A stretch of 64,000 nt of DNA from Lasioglossum baleicum (Eukaryota > Arthropoda > Insecta > Hymenoptera > Halictidae): positions 1,426,001-1,490,000 of the forward strand of contig NC_134936.1 of NCBI RefSeq assembly GCF_051020765.1, in the 5' to 3' direction. Made by a program: the position numbers and the translations under genes. The notes under the pieces were generated by a model that had not been told where the DNA came from, did no database searches, and worked only from the letters and a program-made list of their open reading frames with translations. This document shows, piece by piece, positions 33,574 through 44,596 of this stretch. How positions within the stretch are numbered: position 1 is the first letter of the stretch; each line of letters opens with the position of its first letter.

Positions 33574-34853
33574 CACAGTGGTACCGAGGCGGACAAAAAT
33601 GATTTTATAAATTTTCGATTTAAAAAAAAAAATATTATTTTTGTATTACCAAATAGTGAATGTATAATGTGCCAGAGTCCGATTTAAAAAAAAAAAAATT
33701 TTTACGGAGATATAGGCATGGCAAGTAACCTATTTTTCTCTCTTGGGAAATCATCAGTTTTCAGCGCCATAGTTATTTAATTATTGCGTCTATAATTGAA
33801 TACTTACAGCTCTGCAATTTATAGGGTTTATTATGCATGCTTTAAACTATTAACTGCCACAAATAATTTTTCAATAAAGTTGTCTAATATTAACTAATAT
33901 GGATTAATCGGAAGCATCTTTGCGTTACGCTCATTGTTTCTTTATGGAAGCAAATCTTAAAAGTGTTAAGGAGCTTCGGTATGGCACTACTTGTATTAGT
34001 AAGGTGTTATATTGAAGTAACTTTGTGTAAAAAATCTCGGCCAACTTCGGCCAACCTTGGCCGTAATTTAAGTTTAAATATTAACTTTTAGAATTTCCAA
34101 GAATGAATCGGGCGGAACTTACGATTATTTGAGGTTTAATGTGAAAATTTTTAAGGAATATTTTTAAATAATAAAGAAAAATGTGAAATGTATATGATTT
34201 ATTAATCCTTTTTGTATAAAAAATGTTAATAACAATTTTTTTATATTATATAAATTATTTTAATAGAGGTCACTATATATTGTCAGGAAAATGCCTATTG
34301 AATTTTTTGTGACAGTGGTCGCAAATTAAACGAAAACTTTGTTTATTTAGCATAAAAAATTATTATTAACTTTTTTTATTTAACCAATTTATTAAAAATA
34401 ATTAATTTACACAATTCATTTTAACTAACTGTACTAACTAATATATCCTTAAACATTTTTACCCTAAACCCCACATAATCGTAATTTCCGCGCGATTCAA
34501 TCTTGGAAATTCTAAAAGTTGATATTTAAACTTAAATTGCGGCCAAGGTTGTTCGAAGATGGCCGAGATTTTTTACACAAAGTTAGTTCAATATTATACC
34601 TTGCCAAAACGATTAGTGCCAGACCGAAGTTGCTTAACACTTTTAAGATTTGCTTCCATTAATAAAAAATGAGCCGAAAACAGAGATTTCCAATTAGCCC
34701 ATATTACTTAATGTTTAATAATTTTTTGAAAATTTTTTTGCCATTTAAGCGTTGTACCTGTGGCAACCTGTCCACAAAATTTTAAACAAATTCGTTGGAT
34801 AGTTTCAGTTTTACGGATTTTTGACCGCTTTTTGGCCATTTCGCACCACTGTG
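33574..34853. mobile_element. Transib-type element 3 (1.28 kb) with unequal end spacing
   Basis: Starts CACAGTGGTACCGAGGCGG, ends ...CGCACCACTGTG, with an exact CGCCG duplication (33569-33573 and 34854-34858). At the left end ACAAAAATG begins after a 12-bp spacer; at the right end TCAAAAATC begins after 22 bp. The interior contains a long inverted repeat (about 33950-34110 against 34497-34655) with the words GGCCAAGGTTG / CAACCTTGGCC. No transposase is present. Confidence 0.85.
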
Positions 34854-35059
34854 CGCCGGGACAGGCTTACGTTAGCGCACAGCGTGCAAGAATACGAAAA
34901 ATTCAATACAGTATTAGCGACAATTTTTTGCAAATATCTCGAAAACTAAAAGCGACCCCCTGTATTGGGAAAAGAAAAAGTTGTTCAAAATGTCAATATC
35001 TATAACATATTTAAATTTTATCAAAATCGGAGTAGGCAGACCTTTTCTGTATAATTACC

Positions 35060-35833
35060 TGTTTGTTTTTCAGAGTATTATAACAATGCAAAAAGTAAAA
35101 TATTTTATTTCGTGTTTCAGACTGTTAAAATAGAAATATTTTATTTTGTGGATCAAATTGTTGAAATAGAAATATTTTATTTTAAGGTTCAGATGGTTAA
35201 AATAGAAATATGGTGTTTTCGAAATTGTATATCTTATTTAAAATACTGTTTTCTTTAAGCAAAATAAAATCTAAAATATTAAATAGAACATATGTGGGTG
35301 ACGGGTATGCTTCCGTGGGGGCCCCGTCACCCAAATATGGGTGACGCTCTTCTTGTTCGAGTTAATTAAAAATAGGATTTTATATATAGGATATAGAACA
35401 TGAATTCTCGCTTTTCGTTATGTTTACGTTCTGTGTACCGACGGTCGGATTTGGGCCCCGCGGGAAACTTACAATTAGCCGAATTACGCTGGGCGATCAA
35501 AGTGTTAAGTCTTCTAGATTATGTACCAAGGCCACTTTTTAAACAAAGTTTACTTATACAAATTTGAGAAACATATTTAAAAATTCAGTAATTGCTTCAG
35601 AAGTTGACCACTCTTTAAAATGAAAAATCTAGTAATTGACCTTCTGTTCGTTAGTAGTTGACCACTTATACTAGAAAGAGGGTTAAAGCTATAATGTTGG
35701 GAATCATTTTACTATAATTTAGTTTCAACAATTACCAGCACAAATTACAATTAAAGAATAAAATAAGAAATAAAACAAATCAATTCCATAAAAAGTTCAA
35801 TTCAGGAACAGAGTAGACGTTGCGAGTTCTGCT
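35060..35833. other. AT-rich stretch with a GC-rich hairpin
   Basis: GGGTGACGGG (35297) pairs with CCCGTCACCC (35323) around a short loop, followed by a second GGGTGACGC. Otherwise only AT-rich sequence with repeated AAATAGAAATAT words (35125-35215). Confidence 0.45.
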
Positions 35834-36132
35834 CTATTTCGTGGACTCATTGATATGAGAAAGTACAGCCTTCCACTTGTAGTCCAGCACATCAGGCTTC
35901 TCTGGCCACTTCCATAATCGCCCATACATTTCCATGGATGAAATGGTCGCTTTAGTTTTAGTTACACGAAGAATTTTTCCAGGGAAATGTGTTCCTTCAT
36001 ATAAAAATATTACGTGTTCGTTCACAACTTTTTCAACAGGCAACCAGGCAGGCAATTTATTGTTATTCAGCACTTCGTTTTCCTCGCCTCGTCGTTCAGC
36101 ACGGCTAGTACTATAGTAGGCTGTGGCGATGC
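35834..36132 (-). CDS. Candidate terminal exon of an unrecognised protein
   Basis: Read on the minus strand, a pyrimidine-rich CTTTTTACTGTAG (acceptor-like, AG at 36133-36134) precedes an open frame to a stop at 35834. It encodes about 98 residues, among them LPAWLPVEKVVNEHVIFLYE, GTHFPGKILRV and a YGRLWKWPEKPDVLDYKW block. No in-frame ATG precedes the stretch, which fits a downstream exon (phase 1) rather than a complete gene. The Trp-Lys-Trp-Pro / Asp-Val / Tyr-x-Trp pattern recalls C-terminal regions of uncharacterised, partly transposon-associated arthropod proteins; I cannot name the family. No clear polyadenylation signal was seen. A pseudogene fragment is possible. Confidence 0.4.
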
Positions 36133-36649
36133 CTACAGTAAAAAGTGATGCGGGCTAGCCTGAAGGTTAAAACAAAATCCGTCGTGGTTGGGTTTGATCG
36201 CCTGATTGAATGCTTTCGTCCAGGGGTGGCGCATAAGTATCTTATCGAACATTCAAATCGAAGCAGCGGGACGAAGTATCATCGAGTTTGTCGACTCCGA
36301 AACAACAGTCTACAGATCAATCTGTCCGACCTCGAATTCCTCTTCTGCATTCCCGGACCATCTACACCGGGCATCGCCTTCAAATTTCATTCGTCGACTC
36401 TGAATCGCATTTCAAGTGTTATTACTGTCGCATCAATAAAAATTTACAACGTCGCCAGTCGGACAGAGATTCCAGACGCATCATCCGCGTTCAACCAATG
36501 ATATTTCTTATTTTCACCACGTGACGCGCCATTCGATTTCATGAGACACTATTTCCCGCTTCTATGGAGTAAAAAGGATTGAATGTAGAGGAAGTTCTTC
36601 AAATATAGGGGACATCTAAGATTATTTTTAGAAATCATTCAAAATTATT
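36133..36649. other. Stretch without supported gene
   Basis: A 118-codon open frame (36145-36501, plus strand) overlaps two others and has no recognisable feature. The words GTTTGTCGACTCCGAA and CGTCGACTCTGAA show a weak internal repeat. It would be intronic if the minus-strand exon beside it is real. Confidence 0.35.
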
Positions 36650-36899
36650 AGAGCTGTGCGAGACGGTACGGGAATTCCCGAAAATGCCCGGGAATCCCGA
36701 AAATGTGTTCGGGTATTCCCGAAAATATTCAGGAATCCCGAATATATTTGGGATTCCCGAACATTTTCGAGAATCCCGTGGATGTGTTCGGTATCTCTTA
36801 AAATGCTGAGATTCGTAACCGTGTCTTGTTTCCTTGAATATGACCATAGTCTTTGATTTATCTAAATAAAACAAAAAGTTTCATTTTACTTGACAATTT

Positions 36900-37255
36900 A
36901 TAACTAGACAGCGGATGTTTATGCAAATGCTAATTTTTATAGAAAGTAAGTAAAGTTATGGGACTTGGATACGTTGTTAAAACTTAACCAAACACTATAT
37001 GCACCCACTACTGAAGGACCAAACGAAATTAATGCAAGATATTGGAAAAAATACACATATACACCAATTACGTCCTGTGATCTTGAGAGGACAATTCCAG
37101 TGTACAAATTAATCTTCAGCGAGAAAAGACATCAACGTACCGTTGACAATATGGAAAAAATTATAGTTACATATTGGAATGCAAATTACAGCAAACAATA
37201 AATGAAAATACAGTATACATTGTATAATTAAAAACTAAGATATAGTATATACATA
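36900..37255 (+). pseudogene. Fragment of hAT (b), C-terminal part
   Basis: TAGACAGCGGATGTTTATGC (36903) is a terminus shared with 37554. The plus-strand frame to 37201 carries ITSCDLERTIPVYKLIFSEK and TVDNMEKIIVTYWNANY, matching the end of the protein at 37690-38185. Only this tail remains. Confidence 0.65.
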
Positions 37256-37258
37256 GTT

Positions 37259-37480
37259 TTATTTTAAATTCTCGTTTAAAAAAATTAATTTCTCTACATT
37301 TGTTGCCAACAGCTTGGTTCTTTTGATGGTAACAATATTTCCAGTTCTTGAAAACAGCCTTTCGCTAGTTGTTTGTGTACTTGGTATAGCGATGTAATGT
37401 TTTGCAACAACTGATAATATAGGATATCTTTCTGAATTTTCCTTCCACCATTTTATAATATTGTCAGAGATCCCGAACAC
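37259..37480 (-). pseudogene. hAT transposase C-terminal dimerisation domain
   Basis: The reading is IKWWKENSERYPILSVVAKH, then YIAIPSTQTTSERLFSRTGN, IVTIKRTKL and VEKLIFLNENL, the classic ZBED1/hobo-type hAT C-terminus with its WWK...SERLFS...NVEKL pattern. The open frame runs about 10 codons into array sequence at the N-terminal side, so it is a truncated remnant. Confidence 0.85.
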
Positions 37481-37553
37481 ATTCACGGAATTCCCGAAAA
37501 TTTTCGGGATTCCCGGACATACTTGTATTCCGAACAAGGTTAATGTCTTATAA

Positions 37554-38520
37554 ATAGACTGCGGATGTTCATGCACCTAAAATATACGAATATGCACAAA
37601 AAAGTATGCAAATATGCGCGAAAAATATGATCAGAACTAATACAAAGAGATATTTATTTTAATCAACAATTTATTTACACGGAAACACCATAATTTGCGT
37701 TACAATAAGTTTAATAGTAATTTTTTCCATGTTTGTAACACTTACAATTAGTTGTTGCTGTTTGTCAGTTAATATTGACTTGTATGCTGAAAAAATACGT
37801 TCAAATGTGAACGTGCATATTTATATTTGCTCCAATAGGGTTGTGGTACATTAATTGACACATTTTCATGGGTTAATATCCTCACGAGTTTAGGTATTCC
37901 GCATAAACCAGGATTCTTTCTTACCACTGCATCTGTTTTAACTTCAACACGAATTTGATCACCACATTTACCAGGAACAGTTCTTAAATGTTCAATACAG
38001 TCCATCAATATTTTCATTGAATTTGTTAAGGGTAAACCGACAGTTTCCGGTCTCTTTATTGTGGCTGGAAGAGTTTGTAAATGTTCTTTTATAAACGTCA
38101 AATTTTGTGCAACGTGTGTGTGTTGCAACACATTCTGAGCTAATGCAATTGCAACTACGTATATCATCTTAATCAAAATCTTCAACTACCTATTTACAGA
38201 TACAAAATAAATATTGTTAATTAATGATTTTCCTGTTTTCGAATGTTAAGAAAAAAGAATAGTCGAACCTCTTTAATTTTATCAAGATTTTTGGCATAAA
38301 ACATTTAAAACGAACAAATCACAGCAAATTGTAGGGAAATTATATAAAAGAAATATGTAATATATGTATATGATCATATAATGCACATGGTACAAAACAT
38401 ATGCAATATGCAAAATAGTATTTATTTATTTACTACTTATAAATCTATTCTTTGCATTAATTTGCTTTAAATGAACGAAATAATGGCAAAAAAGTATTTA
38501 GAGGAGCTACTCACACACAC
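37554..38520 (-). mobile_element. hAT relic (b) with transposase tail
   Basis: The end TAGACTGCGGATGTTCATGC with subterminal TATGCAAATATGCGC words marks the 3' terminus. The minus-strand coding relic (37690-38185) contains VAQNLTFIKEHLQTLPATIK, ETVGLPLTNSMKILMDCIEH, VPGKCG and KNPGL, followed with a frameshift by a FSAYKSILTDKQQQL block. The opposite end is not clear, though ATATGCAATATGCAAAATAG near 38400 may be the other subterminal region. Confidence 0.65.
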
Positions 38521-38585
38521 ATGTGACAGCAGTAAAAACAAATGAATTTTAAAAATGTTTTTTTTTAATTTAATTGTTTTTCTTT

Positions 38586-39217
38586 TAAAGGGTGTCCCAA
38601 TAAGAGCGCCGGATTTAGTTTTTGAATTAAACACATTATTTATTTGAAAAGTGATTATATTTTTAATTCATTACAAAGTACAGCTGTTCCGATTACGTAT
38701 AGAATAAATTGTCAGACAAATGCGCACCACGGCACTCATTGCGAACACTTGCTCTTTTGTAATGAGTTTGAACAATAATAACGCGTTCGAGAACACCTGT
38801 TTGAACTGCTCCTCAATCGTAAACACTATCCTCCCTACACTATTAATTTTTTTCTAAACGTACCAGACATTTCAGCGCCAATGTTTATTTTTAACTTTCT
38901 CAAAAGATGTGAGATTAGGATTTAGCGCCTACCGTTTATACTACATAATTCCATTTTATACATATTACGTTATATACTTCTCTATTGTTTTGTAGTGTTA
39001 TAGTAATGTATGCTATATAAACCAAACTAGGTTTATGGCATCAATAAATAAATAAATAATTAATTAATAATAACGCGTTGTTCTTTTATGTAGCATTCCA
39101 TATTTACTAATCGCGAGGATGACAAATGAAACACATGACATTTGTAGAGCTGCCAACTTTATATAAAAAAAATTGGCGCGAAATTTAAATCCGGCGCTCT
39201 TATTGGAAACCCTTTAA
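38586..39217. mobile_element. DNA MITE with AGGGTGTCCCAATAAGAGCG ends
   Basis: TTTAAAGGGTGTCCCAATA on the left is mirrored by TATTGGAAACCCTTTAAA on the right, and GAGCGCCGGATTTA occurs next to both. Inside, a sequence ending GGTTTATGGCATC plus AATAAATAAATAAAT (38860-39060) looks like the 3' end of an inserted LINE. Confidence 0.6.
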
Positions 39218-39339
39218 ATAGAGAGACTAATTTGTATCATGAATCGATAGTGTTAAACTCCGCATAAAAAATGTATTGATCTTAATATGTCCTGAAGCTA
39301 ATATAGTTAACGAGATATCATCGAAATAATTTCGGTAAA

Positions 39340-40305
39340 ACTTACGTTTAGGGGAGGCAGTTCCGATGACCTTGACCTTGACATATGTTGTCGAGGACAA
39401 GATTCTGACCAACTTTTGTCATTACAACTACCCGGCTCTCGCTCTTAGTTTTCGAGATATTTGCGAAAAACTATTGCTAATACTGTATTGAATTTTACGT
39501 ATTCTGCCACGTTCCGTGACAACATAAGGCTGCCATAGTTTCGAATGAGCTACACCTTAGATAAATAAATATAGAAGAACCCATATACATATACGAATGT
39601 GACCCATGTGCGAACCAGTGCGAACCAGTAGCGATCAGTGTATACATCGGTACGGTAGTTGTATGTCTTGCGAGTTTTTGAATTATTTCAATATGCATCT
39701 CCATGAAAATTTATAAATTTGATATACATTTAATGCTGCTCATTTAAATGCTGAATAAAATTCTCACACACACACACACACATTTTGAGATAGATAGTTT
39801 TCGAAATATTCACAATTTCGTATGCGTGGTAGGGCCGGCCGGCCCTCTCCGCCCCGCCACCTAACCCTAACTAATTCTGATTGCATGATTTTTCCATTAC
39901 TGCTTCAAATTCTGTATGAAGGCTATATAGAATGCAAAAATTATGCGATCAGAATTAGTTAGGGTTAGGTGGTGGGGGGCGACCACGCATGCGAAAATCC
40001 AGAAGTAGTCTTTCAAAATTGAAAGCTCACCGTATATAGAGTGACACTCTGTTCTGATCCCCACAATGTGTTTATAAACAGAAAATAAACAGATGCCGCC
40101 CCGGAACAGGCTTACGTTGCCACGGAGCATGCAAGAATACGTAAAATTCAATACAGTATTTGCAATAGTTTTTCGCAAATATCTCGAAAACTAAGAGCGA
40201 GCGCCGGGTAATTGTAATGACAAAAGTTGTTCAGAATGTTGTCCTCGATAACATATGTCAAGGTCAAGGTCATCGGAGCTGCCTCCCCTAAACGTAAGGT
40301 TTACC
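39340..40305. mobile_element. Foldback element, GGTAATTATACAG family, diverged copy 3
   Basis: The arms share TTTTCGAGATATTTGC, AATACTGTATTGAATTT and the inner CTAACCCTAACTAATTCTGA / GGTTAGGT pair with the copies at 31846 and 56747. The outer arms (GGAGGCAGTTCCGATGACC and complement) differ from the other two, so this is a subfamily. Confidence 0.65.
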
Positions 40306-40348
40306 ATAATTTCCATCCAGTTCGAACACCTACTAGCTTCCATGTATA

Positions 40349-41201
40349 CAGTGTGTCCCAAGAACGTTGTATTTCCTTGGAAGGGGTGATTTTTAAAGTC
40401 ATTTTCAATAAGTTTTTCCTATGTGAAAATGTTCTCCATGGCTTTGCTTTAACTTCCAAACGGAAAGGCCGGCCAGTCTGAAATTTCTTGGCGGAGAATA
40501 ATTAATTAAAATCCTTCTTCCACTTAAAAAAATATTGAAAATCCTTTTTGAAATAGTTGTAATAGAAATTGGCACACGTAAGGCATTTATGGTCCAAATG
40601 GAGACCCCTAACAATTTTTTCCGAAAATTTCCGTTCAAAATTTTAAAAAATTTGTTTTATTGCACAACCATCAAAAAGGTTCAGAGAACGGTGTACTTTT
40701 TGCACTGACACCGATAAAAAAGATCACAAATATGTAGGAGTGTGCGGGTTCCCGAAATTTGAAATATGATGTATCTTCTACCAACTGCTCAAAATTCATT
40801 TGTAAAGACCAAAGAGCCTCCCTTTGTATTGATTGTGCAAGATTCTCCGAACAGGTTAATTTAATTACTTTACGTTTTCGAATGTAATTTTTAATTCGTA
40901 TGTAATTTAGGTTAATAACAACAGAAAAATAAAAAATTTAAGAACATTTTATAGCTGAATATTAAATAAATTGATATGGGTCCAAATGGACCCAAAACAA
41001 CTTATTAAGTGCCTTTTTTCTAAGCGAAGCCGGGTTAAGGAGTTATCAACGGAAAACACGGACCAATTAGAGCGAGACTACAGCAGACTCTCGCGTTTTT
41101 CGTTAATAACTAAAGCCACGGATAATATTTTCACACAGGAAAGAACTACTTCTAAGGGATCAACGCTTTCAAAGGAACACAACATTTTTGGGAAACCCTG
41201 T
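40349..41201. mobile_element. Mariner-type MITE, 853 bp
   Basis: The TA-flanked end CAGTGTGTCCCAAGAACGTT is mirrored by AACATTTTTGGGAAACCCTG plus TA. The arms diverge in the middle. The word AACACGGACCAATTAGAGCG recurs in the fragment at 58885. Confidence 0.65.
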
Positions 41202-41203
41202 AT

Positions 41204-41944
41204 AGTAGGGACGCAGTGTGGTCTAAAAGTCATTTCTAGCGCGAATAAATTAAAAATACCAACTAACGTAAATCTGTTAAAATTTATACTTGTATGATAG
41301 TTTGACATGTATACTACTGTATTATTGTTGGCAAGACTGTCAACATTCCAGTAACCACATTTTGTTTTTCTGCGTTAGTCAATTGCTACAAATTATAAGC
41401 TCAAAATATCGAGTTCTTTCTTGAAGTGTGAATAAATTGTGATAGTATCTTGTTATATATGATATTATTAGTATGGCTGTAACTGGAAATGGTAGGTTTA
41501 CGTTTCCTTCACACACTTTATCATATATTTTATGAACTGATACTTTTTAAGAAAAATTATTAGAATGTAAGTTTTACAAAATTTGCACGCGTTGCGAAGT
41601 ATTCAATTCGAAAGCTTACATCATCTCCGCAATCCCATTATCATATTATTTTAATATTTTAGTAAATATATCTACGTATCTTTTCTGCATGAAAAGTGTA
41701 GTAAAAAGTTACGTCTCGATCGCGAAGCTTTACAAATGCTAAAAGCACCAAAAATTCGATAAAATACAAACTCCGACAGTGAATATAATAATTTTTTATA
41801 TTATATTTGTAACACTTAATTATTATATTAATAAACAAGTAGTCAGTATTGTAAATTATGTTTTATTTACTTTACTCAAATATGTAAAAGTAATTTTTAC
41901 ACAAAATGTCAATTTTTTCCTCGTACAATAATTAATTCGCACTA
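41204..41944. other. AT-rich stretch without recognised feature
   Basis: No coding frame or terminal repeat. Confidence 0.45.
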
Positions 41945-42235
41945 GAACTGACTTCTAGACCACTATGGGACGTATTGAAAATTATTTCGATAATATCTCC
42001 TTAACTATTGATACTCTATCGATTCATGATACAAAAGGTAGGTCATTCTATTTAGAGAAATGAAGGTAACTTTGAATTCTCCGAAATGCCTTCACTCATA
42101 TAAAAAATTTTTGCATTACAATATTTCCCCATTTATGTATACCGTGCCAGTTTTATTTATATTATTTTCTCATATTATTACGAATAACAGAAATATTTAA
42201 GGTGCTCATAGTTATTGATCCACCTTGTAGTTTCA
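41945..42235. mobile_element. Mariner-type MITE fragment
   Basis: ATTTCGATAATATCTCCTTA and CGATTCATGATACAAAA match the MITE inside Transib element 1 (18460-19033). The right end is a decayed CACCTTGTAG. Confidence 0.55.
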
Positions 42236-42736
42236 AAACTATACTTTTTCTTTAGAAAATGCCAGAAATGTCGATATTTTGAAAGGTCCACGCTAGAATA
42301 TTGTATAGTGACGCGCATTAATATTCGGACACTCTATAAAAAACGATAACCTTTTTAACCCTTTGCACTGAGATATGATAATCATTTTGTTGAAGATTTA
42401 TAAACTTGAACTTGTTTCATATAATGTAGCTGAGGAATAAATATTTTGTTTTATTCCAGCAACCGTATTTTTTTTATTATATATACATATATACACCTCG
42501 AGAACACGGCATTTATTTAACAATTATTAATACGTTACATTAATGAAAAAGTTATTTGAAAAACATAAAGTGTAGATTGATGGTAATTAACTGTAGAAAA
42601 CGTAATTCAATCTAATAAATAATATTTCAGATACAACATAAAATAGTTGAGAATCTGTAAAAATATGAATCAGAAGTAAGTATACACAACTAATTAAGAA
42701 TGACTTATCTTCATTTATTAATAAAATTACGTACAT

Positions 42737-43760
42737 TTAATACTTTGTTGATCCACCTTCAGCTTTAATTATGGCAGCTAATCGTCTTGGCATGGATTCA
42801 ACCAACTTACGTGTTGTTGAAACAGAAATATCATTCCATGCTTTTAGTAGTTTGACTTTAAGGTTTTCCTTGTTCGTAATTTTTATTTTGCGTAGGTTGA
42901 AATCTAATATTTCTCACAGATTCTCTATTACATAAAGATGTGGGGATTGCGGTGGAGAATTCAGTTGATTTCGAGCATTTCGTTGCAACCAATCCTTAAC
43001 AATCTTTGTTGTATGTTTAGGATCTCGATTTTGCTGAAAAATCCACGAATCTGGCAACTAAACTCTTCTAACACTCGCAGCTAAATTTGTTCTTAAAATA
43101 TTTAGATATTGAAATCTATCGTATTGTTAATAAAAGTTAATTCCCCGACTCCAGAGGCTGCCATGCTACTCCAAACCATAATATTACCACCCGCCGTGCT
43201 TGACGGTACTAACAAGATTTTTTGGTTCTAATTCCGTATTTTTTCCTCCTTTTCGGTTGCCTTTTTCTTCCAAAAATTTCGAATTTACTTTCACCAGTGA
43301 ATAATACGGTGTTCCAAAATTCGAGTGGTTTGTTTATGAATTTTTCTGCGAATTGCAATCGCAAAACGCGATTCTTTGCACTAATCGCTGGTTTCTTACG
43401 TGGTACACGGCCATGCATACCTTGAGAATTTAATGATCTACGAACTGTACTCGCACTTATAGGTTTTTGTTGTATTTCAAATATTTCTTGAGCTAATAAA
43501 GCTGCACTCGTAGTGGTGCAAACGTAGTTCGTGTAATTAATCGGATTTCTACTTCATTTAACTTTCTCGGACGACCGAAACAACGAAAGTTTTTTACACT
43601 TTTTGTATCGTTATACTTGTCTATGATTTTTTTTACAGTTCCATGACAACAATTTACTATTTGCCCTATTTCTCGAAATGAGTTTCCTTCGTTTCTTAAT
43701 TTAACAATAAGTTTCCTCATGTCTTCAGAAGTTTCTGTACGTTTTTCACTGATAATTCTA
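42737..43760 (-). pseudogene. Tc1 transposase relic, minus strand
   Basis: In order: SEDMRKLIVKLRNEGNSFRE, then IGQIVNCCHGTVKKII and GRPRKLNEVE (N-terminal HTH, 43493-43740); GRVPRKKPAISAKNRVLRLQ and WNTVLFTGESKFEIFG, where a Gly/Glu pair sits at the usual first Asp-Glu (43209-43418); a NIMVWSSMAASG block near 43180; a FQQNRDPKHTTKIV block near 43020; a SPPQSPHL block near 42950; and SMPRRLAAIIKAEGGSTKY with a stop at 42737-42739. Frameshifts separate the blocks. Confidence 0.85.
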
Positions 43761-43767
43761 TTTATGC

Positions 43768-44090
43768 CAGCGGTTTCCAACCTTTATGCTACTATGCCTC
43801 CCTAAAAAAAAATTTTTTCCGCGCCTCCCTATCTTCTTATCGATATAATAAGACAGACACGTTTTAAAATACTGAAAACTACAATTAACAGAATAATAAC
43901 AAGGTTTTGCTAAAACAATATAACATGTATATTTATTTTTATATTAAATTACTAATTAAACTACATCTAATGCATCCAAATTTAATGCGAGTGTTGTTAT
44001 TTATTGGCACAAAGTTTATCAAATCTTGGGGGCAATGTGGAGACTGCCACTCGTAACTCTTTTTCGATTATTAACCTGAGGCCGAAAATC
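43768..44090 (-). mobile_element. 3'-end fragment of the 1.9-kb hAT family
   Basis: Starts CAGCGGTTTCCAACCTTTAT at 43768 and continues into the 3' untranslated region and the last codons of the transposase (RLIIEKELRVAVSTLPPRFD, KLCANK) read on the minus strand to about 44085. The 5' part is absent. It matches 4570-4865 almost base for base. Confidence 0.8.
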
Positions 44091-44596
44091 TGAAACTTTT
44101 ACCATTTTGATTTTGACGAAATTTTCACAACATGTTTAATTGATGCAGATCTACGAAACGTATTTTCTAAATTTTTTATACAAGCCCACATAGAAAAGTT
44201 GCAAAATACAACTTTTAGAATTTCCTCTGCTATTCCGACAGCTTGCAATTTCTTTCCCAAAATTTTTTCACGTTGTGTAGCAAACCAACGTTTCTTACTT
44301 CTGAAAAAAGTTCAAACCGTATAGCCCAGTATTAAAAAAGTTATCATCTTTTTAACAATGTCCGAATATTAATCACTGTACCTGAATTGTACACAGATTA
44401 AAGTGTTAAAGGTATTTTAGCGATGGTAAGCTTCTTTTCGAAATCAAATCGCAAGAGAGAACAATAAACCATCATTTTAAAGTATGCATGTACATTTTAT
44501 ATACTGGATTTGTCTCCAAACGTACTATTTTGATTTTATTTAACGATCTTCTGCTTTAAAACTAAGAAGAATGTCAACAATATGAAAAATAAAAAA

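Larger units (their letters stand above)
31846..35059. mobile_element. Foldback element with GGTAATTATACAG ends, copy 1, with two nested elements
   Basis: It starts GGTAATTATACAGAAAAG and ends CTGTATAATTACC. After removing the nested mariner palindrome (32122-33213) and Transib element 3 (33574-34853) about 840 bp remains, close to the 878-bp intact copy at 56747-57624. TGTTTG flanks both sides, a shortened version of the 8-bp duplication seen in the intact copy. The arms pair over their whole length. Non-coding. Confidence 0.8.
36650..37545 (-). mobile_element. hAT relic (a) with TTCCCGAAAA arrays
   Basis: The end TAGAGCTGTGCGAGACGG (36650) leads into a degenerate array of CGGGAATCCCGAAAA words (36664-36790). 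The transposase C-terminus lies at 37259-37480 on the minus strand, and a second array (37467-37535) sits directly upstream of it. An internally deleted hAT with subterminal arrays at both ends explains this. A fragment of a different hAT (36900-37255) is inserted between. Confidence 0.6.
42306..44378 (-). mobile_element. Tc1-like transposon, parent type of several palindromic MITEs
   Basis: The left end TAGTGACGCGCATTAATATT and the right end AATATTAATCACTG are flanked by TA. The right 280 bp contains the same core (GACGAAATTTTCACAACATG, GATCTACGAAACGTATTTT) as the palindromic MITEs. It encodes a minus-strand transposase relic (42737-43760) and is interrupted by a hAT fragment (43768-44090). 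Confidence 0.8.
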
